From Desulfobacterales bacterium (GTDB taxonomy: Bacteria; Desulfobacterota; Desulfobacteria; Desulfobacterales; RPRI01): a stretch of DNA of 14,376 nucleotides. Position 1 is the stretch's first letter. Every line of letters starts with the position of its first letter. Where the stretch lies: the NCBI GenBank assembly GCA_030689795.1, contig JAUYEO010000032.1, forward strand, positions 1 to 14,376, given 5' to 3'. A model generated the notes under the pieces. That model was given only the letters and a program-made list of their open reading frames with translations, was not told the DNA's origin and ran no database searches. Positions 14,318-14,376 of the stretch are shown piece after piece. The position numbers were made by a program, and so were the translations under genes.

Positions 14318-14376
14318 GCGTTAAAAATCACAAGCTGTTTGAGGGCGTTAGCCCGAGTTCTTGTGATTTAGCGAAG
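14318..14376. repeat. Second palindromic repeat at window end
   Basis: AAATCACAAG (14325-14334) pairs perfectly with CTTGTGATTT (14360-14369), and inside it GGGC (14343-14346) pairs with GCCC (14351-14354) around a GTTA loop. Nearly symmetric flanks (AGCG on both sides) suggest a whole palindromic repeat unit, probably dispersed in the genome and continuing past the window edge. Confidence 0.6.

Overview
The window looks like chromosome of a diderm (Gram-negative) bacterium, most likely Desulfobacterota (delta-proteobacterial type) or a close relative. The evidence is an LptD-type outer-membrane protein, a holB-ricT-metG block, a MetG with a fused C-terminal tRNA-binding domain, an IHF-beta-like HU protein, a Gram-positive-style YhaM exoribonuclease, and palindromic intergenic repeats of a kind I associate with that group. 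The taxonomic call is inference from gene content, not from a marker gene.

Left third (1-4860): a decaying accessory, defence-like island. It starts inside a UvrD-type helicase gene whose Walker A region lies before the window. Next come a short remnant resembling the start of a three-Cys-motif partner (TcmP) gene, an intact DUF1016/YhcG-type PDDEXK nuclease, and an intact short DprA/SLOG-like Rossmann protein. After these lies the frameshifted 3' tail of a type I restriction specificity gene (hsdS), which overlaps by ATGA a rhuM-like gene. The rhuM-like gene carries a stop at codon 3 and loses its 3' two thirds. That broken end abuts, tail to tail, the broken end of a DUF5615 toxin gene on the other strand. 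The toxin's partner, a DUF433 antitoxin, is intact and has a strong predicted promoter and ribosome binding site. The island therefore appears to be the remains of a type I restriction locus plus cargo, cut by at least one deletion.

Middle (4893-11987, all minus strand): a housekeeping series read lptD, NusG/RfaH-like antiterminator, HU/IHF-like protein, holB, ricT, metG. Most junctions are tight: 0 nt between lptD and the NusG paralogue, 3 nt between HU and holB, 1 nt between ricT and metG. It is broken by a 78 bp gap before HU, with a possible promoter, and by a 173 bp gap before ricT that carries repeats. Functions cover lipopolysaccharide export, specialised transcription elongation, nucleoid structure, the replicative clamp loader, RNA-processing accessory activity and methionyl-tRNA charging.

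Right (12205-14376, plus strand): surE (survival nucleotidase), divergent from lptD, then yhaM (OB-fold plus HD 3'-5' exoribonuclease). They are separated by a nested palindromic element of about 210 bp. Two further palindromic units follow yhaM and run to the window end.

No rRNA, tRNA, CRISPR array or complete insertion sequence was seen. The most unusual parts are the tail-to-tail deletion junction at about 4523-4530 that leaves an orphan antitoxin, the broken hsdS/rhuM pair, and the composite palindromic repeats, one of which supplies the holB stop codon.
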